Shown: piece after piece, positions 41,357 through 43,894 of the stretch
Position numbering within the stretch: position 1 is the first letter of the stretch
Layout: each line of letters opens with the position of its first letter
Source: Porphyromonadaceae bacterium
Lineage (GTDB): Bacteria > Bacteroidota > Bacteroidia > Bacteroidales > Paludibacteraceae
Assembly: GCA_012523295.1 (NCBI GenBank)
Contig: JAAYIT010000286.1
Coordinates: 1 to 43,894 of the forward strand
DNA length: 43,894 bases
Reading direction: 5' to 3'
Position numbers and translations under genes: made by a program
Notes under the pieces: generated by a model
What the model saw: only the letters and a program-made list of their open reading frames with translations
Database searches by the model: none
What the model was told of the DNA's origin: nothing

Positions 41357-41983
41357 TTAATCTACTACATTAAATTGCACATTCGAATTTATGAGCATTT
41401 TTTCATCGTTCGCATCTAAATCGGCAATTGCATATTTACCTACACTCGCAATCAACATTTCATCAAGAGCAGAAACCAAATTATCATAATTTGAATTATC
41501 AAGTGGTTTTATTACCACTACGGGAGTATTTGGACTTCCTTTTAATTCTTTTACTTTTTGGTCATATTCTTCCTGTGAAATCTGTAATCGAGTCTTTTGA
41601 TCTTTAAGCTCATTTACCTGTGTCACTACCCTTATGTTTTTATCCATCAACAGTTTTCTTAATCCTGTAGCAGAAAAGTCTGTCTCTTTTAAGAAATTCG
41701 GGGTCTCGGGTTCAGGTATTCCAAGGAAATAGTAAATCTTATTGTCTGCTCCCAAATATATTGTGACAGCATCCGACTCTTTGGCTACATCGCCTTTGTC
41801 TTTCGGAGTGTCTTTTGCAGGCATCGCTATTTCCATAGTCTGAGGCTTACTTAATGTCGTGGCCAACATAAAGAAGGTCAGCAGCAGCATTATCATATCC
41901 ACCATGGGTGTAAAATCCACCCGGGTGTCAAACTTCTTGCCTTCGCCTTTTCTTCTTTTGCCTTCTGTATCACCTTGCATCAT
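41357..41983 (-). CDS. ExbD/TolR family protein, second copy
   Basis: This 208-residue protein has a short basic N-terminus, one membrane helix with the protonatable Asp (FTPMVDMIMLLLTFFMLAT), and a long periplasmic domain. The domain is longer than in E. coli ExbD and contains a Lys/Asp-rich segment and VVVIKPLDNSNYDNLVSALDEM near the end. It is a divergent paralogue of the exbD gene 80 nt upstream. Two ExbD-type subunits in one cluster are usual in Bacteroidetes and may form mixed dimers in the ExbB pentamer. Confidence 0.9.
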   Translation of the reverse strand: MMQGDTEGKRRKGEGKKFDTRVDFTPMVDMIMLLLTFFMLATTLSKPQTMEIAMPAKDTPKDKGDVAKESDAVTIYLGADNKIYYFLGIPEPETPNFLKETDFSATGLRKLLMDKNIRVVTQVNELKDQKTRLQISQEEYDQKVKELKGSPNTPVVVIKPLDNSNYDNLVSALDEMLIASVGKYAIADLDANDEKMLINSNVQFNVVD

Positions 41984-42063
41984 ACGCTTTTATTCGTTTT
42001 TATTGTTATAATATCATTTTCTATGCCGAATTGTGTTTTCGGACACAAAAACTGTAACACTGT

Positions 42064-42684
42064 TTAATCACCCGTAGGTGTTGTCGAAACTTCACGGAGT
42101 GAAGTAATCAAGTTATATCGGTTTTCCTTCAAGTCTTGAAGTGAGCTCATCACGTCTTTAATCGCGGTATAAGGAGTTTTAGAGTCAGCTTTGATGGCTA
42201 TGACCATGTCTTTTCCTTTTACTTCCCGAGCGGCCAAAACCCAACCTTTGAATTGATTATCAGTTGAATCTGTAGGTATTCCAAGCAGTTTCAATTCTTC
42301 ATTTTTTTGCTCATCGTCTAAAGCCATGAATTGTTTGAAAGCTTGTATCGGAGTACCGAAAGATGTTGCAATACTGAAATCATATTTTTCTTTATCCGTC
42401 AGTTGAATATTGTAATTTGATGCCATTCTCTCGAGAACTGCGATTCTATCATTTTGATTATCCAAATCGAGAAATACCTGTCCTTCCGGTGATATCAAGA
42501 TGGACAGGACGTTCACTTCAGGAATTTTAATTTCTGAAACAGACATCGGAGTCGACACCGTTACGGGTTCAGGTTTCAAGAACGTAGAAGTCAACATGAA
42601 GAAAGTGAGCAACAATACCATCACGTCACTCATCGGGGTCATGTCAATCCACGTGTCTTTCTTTTTTACTTGTATTTTTGGCAT
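42064..42684 (-). CDS. ExbD/TolR family protein, first copy
   Basis: This 206-residue protein has one N-terminal membrane helix carrying the key Asp (IDMTPMSDVMVLLLTFFMLT) and a periplasmic domain with VLSILISPEGQVFLDLDNQ and the C-terminal IKADSKTPYTAIKDVMSSL typical of ExbD. The middle insert (about residues 75-135) is longer than in proteobacterial ExbD. It is the second gene of the cluster, 167 nt after exbB. I see no TAnnTTTG box in that gap, so it probably depends on the exbB transcript. Confidence 0.9.
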   Translation of the reverse strand: MPKIQVKKKDTWIDMTPMSDVMVLLLTFFMLTSTFLKPEPVTVSTPMSVSEIKIPEVNVLSILISPEGQVFLDLDNQNDRIAVLERMASNYNIQLTDKEKYDFSIATSFGTPIQAFKQFMALDDEQKNEELKLLGIPTDSTDNQFKGWVLAAREVKGKDMVIAIKADSKTPYTAIKDVMSSLQDLKENRYNLITSLREVSTTPTGD

Positions 42685-42851
42685 TTTGTCTTTTCTTTAA
42701 ATTAATTACACGAATCAATAATATTAGTAAACGAGTTTTTCTTGAAAACGGGCAAACAGCATTTATATTAGAATGTGTTCACGCTATCGTTTAACCTTAT
42801 GTAGAAATTCAAGTTTTTAATTACTTTGATTTCTTACAATCAGATTCTCAA

Positions 42852-43673
42852 TTAATGTCTAGATTGGAAAACACCAGTGATAGCAAATCCGATTTCGTCA
42901 ATTGCGTAAGAGATATTGTCAATCTTAGCAGAGTAATAGTTGTAAGCGATAACAGCTAAAGCACCTCCCAAGATACCAAATCCTGTGTTTACAAGAGCCT
43001 CGGCAATACCAACTGAAAGTGCGGCTGAGTCAACTCCACCTCCACCGGATCCAAGAGCGGCAAACGCGCGAATCATACCCAATACCGTTCCGAACAGACC
43101 GGTTAATACGGACAGGTTGGTAAATGTAGCAAGTACAGGCATGTTTTGGTTCATGGTAGGCATTTCCAATGCAGTTGCTTGCTCGATTGTAGTGTTAATA
43201 GCAGCTAATTTTTGCTCTTTCAGCAGTCCGGTAGTGTCATTCGCCATTTGTTCATACGTTTTTAGTCCTGCATCAACTACAGCAGCTACTGAACCTTTTT
43301 GTTTTGCACAAAGTTCTTTTGCGCCTTGAATATCTTCAGCTTCAAGTTTTTGTTTTACATTTGCAACGAAGTTGTCAAGACTGCCTTTTCCGCGACATCT
43401 GTTCAAAGCGATGAAACGCTCAACACTTAAAACAATAACTGAAAGTAACCAGGTTACAAGGATAGGTACTACGAAACCTCCTTTATAGATTGTACCAAGC
43501 ATGTTTCCTTGAAGCGGGTGGTTTTCAGGGTTATTGTCAATAAAGTTTGCCGGATTTCCAAATACGAAATTGTAAATGAGAAGAGCCGTAACAAAACTAG
43601 CAACAATTACCAACGCAGCAGATAATCCTTTTGATTGCTTTTTGATCTTTGTGGGTTGTTTTTCTTTAGCCAT
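42852..43673 (-). CDS. exbB: MotA/TolQ/ExbB proton channel family protein
   Basis: This 273-residue protein has three or four hydrophobic segments: an extra N-terminal one (about residues 17-36), one near 75-95, and a conserved pair near 180-205 and 225-250. The pair carries the signatures LTGLFGTVLGMIRAFAALG and EALVNTGFGILGGALAVIAYN. It forms the proton channel that powers TonB. It is the first gene of the minus-strand cluster. The 221 nt upstream to the window end are AT-rich; tactcttg (minus strand, 43828-43835) is one mismatch from a TAnnTTTG box. Confidence 0.93.
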   Translation of the reverse strand: MAKEKQPTKIKKQSKGLSAALVIVASFVTALLIYNFVFGNPANFIDNNPENHPLQGNMLGTIYKGGFVVPILVTWLLSVIVLSVERFIALNRCRGKGSLDNFVANVKQKLEAEDIQGAKELCAKQKGSVAAVVDAGLKTYEQMANDTTGLLKEQKLAAINTTIEQATALEMPTMNQNMPVLATFTNLSVLTGLFGTVLGMIRAFAALGSGGGGVDSAALSVGIAEALVNTGFGILGGALAVIAYNYYSAKIDNISYAIDEIGFAITGVFQSRH

Positions 43674-43894
43674 AATAGTGAAAATTTTGTGTGAAATCTT
43701 TTATCTCACGTTTGTTAATAAATTTAGATTTGAATTATTTGAAAATTATTTTTTTTGCTATTTTAATTCACTAGTGTCCGGTTGTTTAATTTTTTAATTC
43801 TCTGAAATTCCTTTCTATAAGTGATTTCAAGAGTATTTTTATATTTTTCGATTTGAATTTTTTCTTGAACTTTGCCTGAAATATAAATTTCAGA

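Overview
The window is AT-rich chromosomal DNA from a member of the Bacteroidota, most likely order Bacteroidales. The evidence is the gene content: a long S26 signal peptidase next to dapB and a WbqC-like gene, an S46 dipeptidyl-peptidase, DUF3256, DUF6132, butyrate kinase, a TamB gene divergent from tsaD, and an exbB-exbD-exbD-tonB run. Several TAnnTTTG promoter boxes typical of this phylum are also present. No rRNA, tRNA, CRISPR array or prophage was seen. Most genes are housekeeping, with short accessory stretches.

Layout. 108-1877 encodes a carboxyltransferase-type protein whose C-terminal biotinyl-like domain lacks the biotinylated lysine. 2120-3076 holds a small exported Gln/Arg-rich protein and a DUF302 protein. 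3147-5300 is a minus-strand run reading arsR, DUF6132, a small membrane protein, an HMA-like protein and two tandem exported thioredoxins, with a perfect inverted-repeat operator upstream of arsR. 5607-12492 is plus-strand biosynthesis and secretion: aroB, a CoA-binding protein, dapB, lepB, a WbqC-like gene and ilvE. It is interrupted at about 8350-9220 by a REP-type (Y1) transposase with its repeats. 12659-14782 is a DPP7-type S46 peptidase.

14972-20308 is a surface-polysaccharide patch: a flippase and a GT4 on the plus strand face a GT2, an acetyltransferase and a VioA-like sugar aminotransferase on the minus strand. Then come DUF3256, a giant TamB, divergent tsaD, an orphan exosortase, butyrate kinase, a KamA-like radical SAM protein and an MscS channel. 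A Balon/baeRF-type ribosome hibernation factor follows, split by one in-frame UGA. After it lie a DUF389 membrane protein, a UPF0316 protein, an O-methyltransferase overlapping an M16 protease, and finally a minus-strand envelope energisation cluster (exbB, exbD, exbD, tonB, a PstS-like lipoprotein and a TPR protein).

The most striking item is the in-frame UGA inside the release-factor-like hibernation gene (32267-32269). Coding is intact on both sides, so it is either a fresh nonsense mutation or a recoding/readthrough site. Other points of interest are the arsR-thioredoxin operon, the 7-bp tandem repeat at the 5' end of the WbqC-like gene, the transposase-linked repeats, and a three-copy 37-bp palindromic intergenic repeat.
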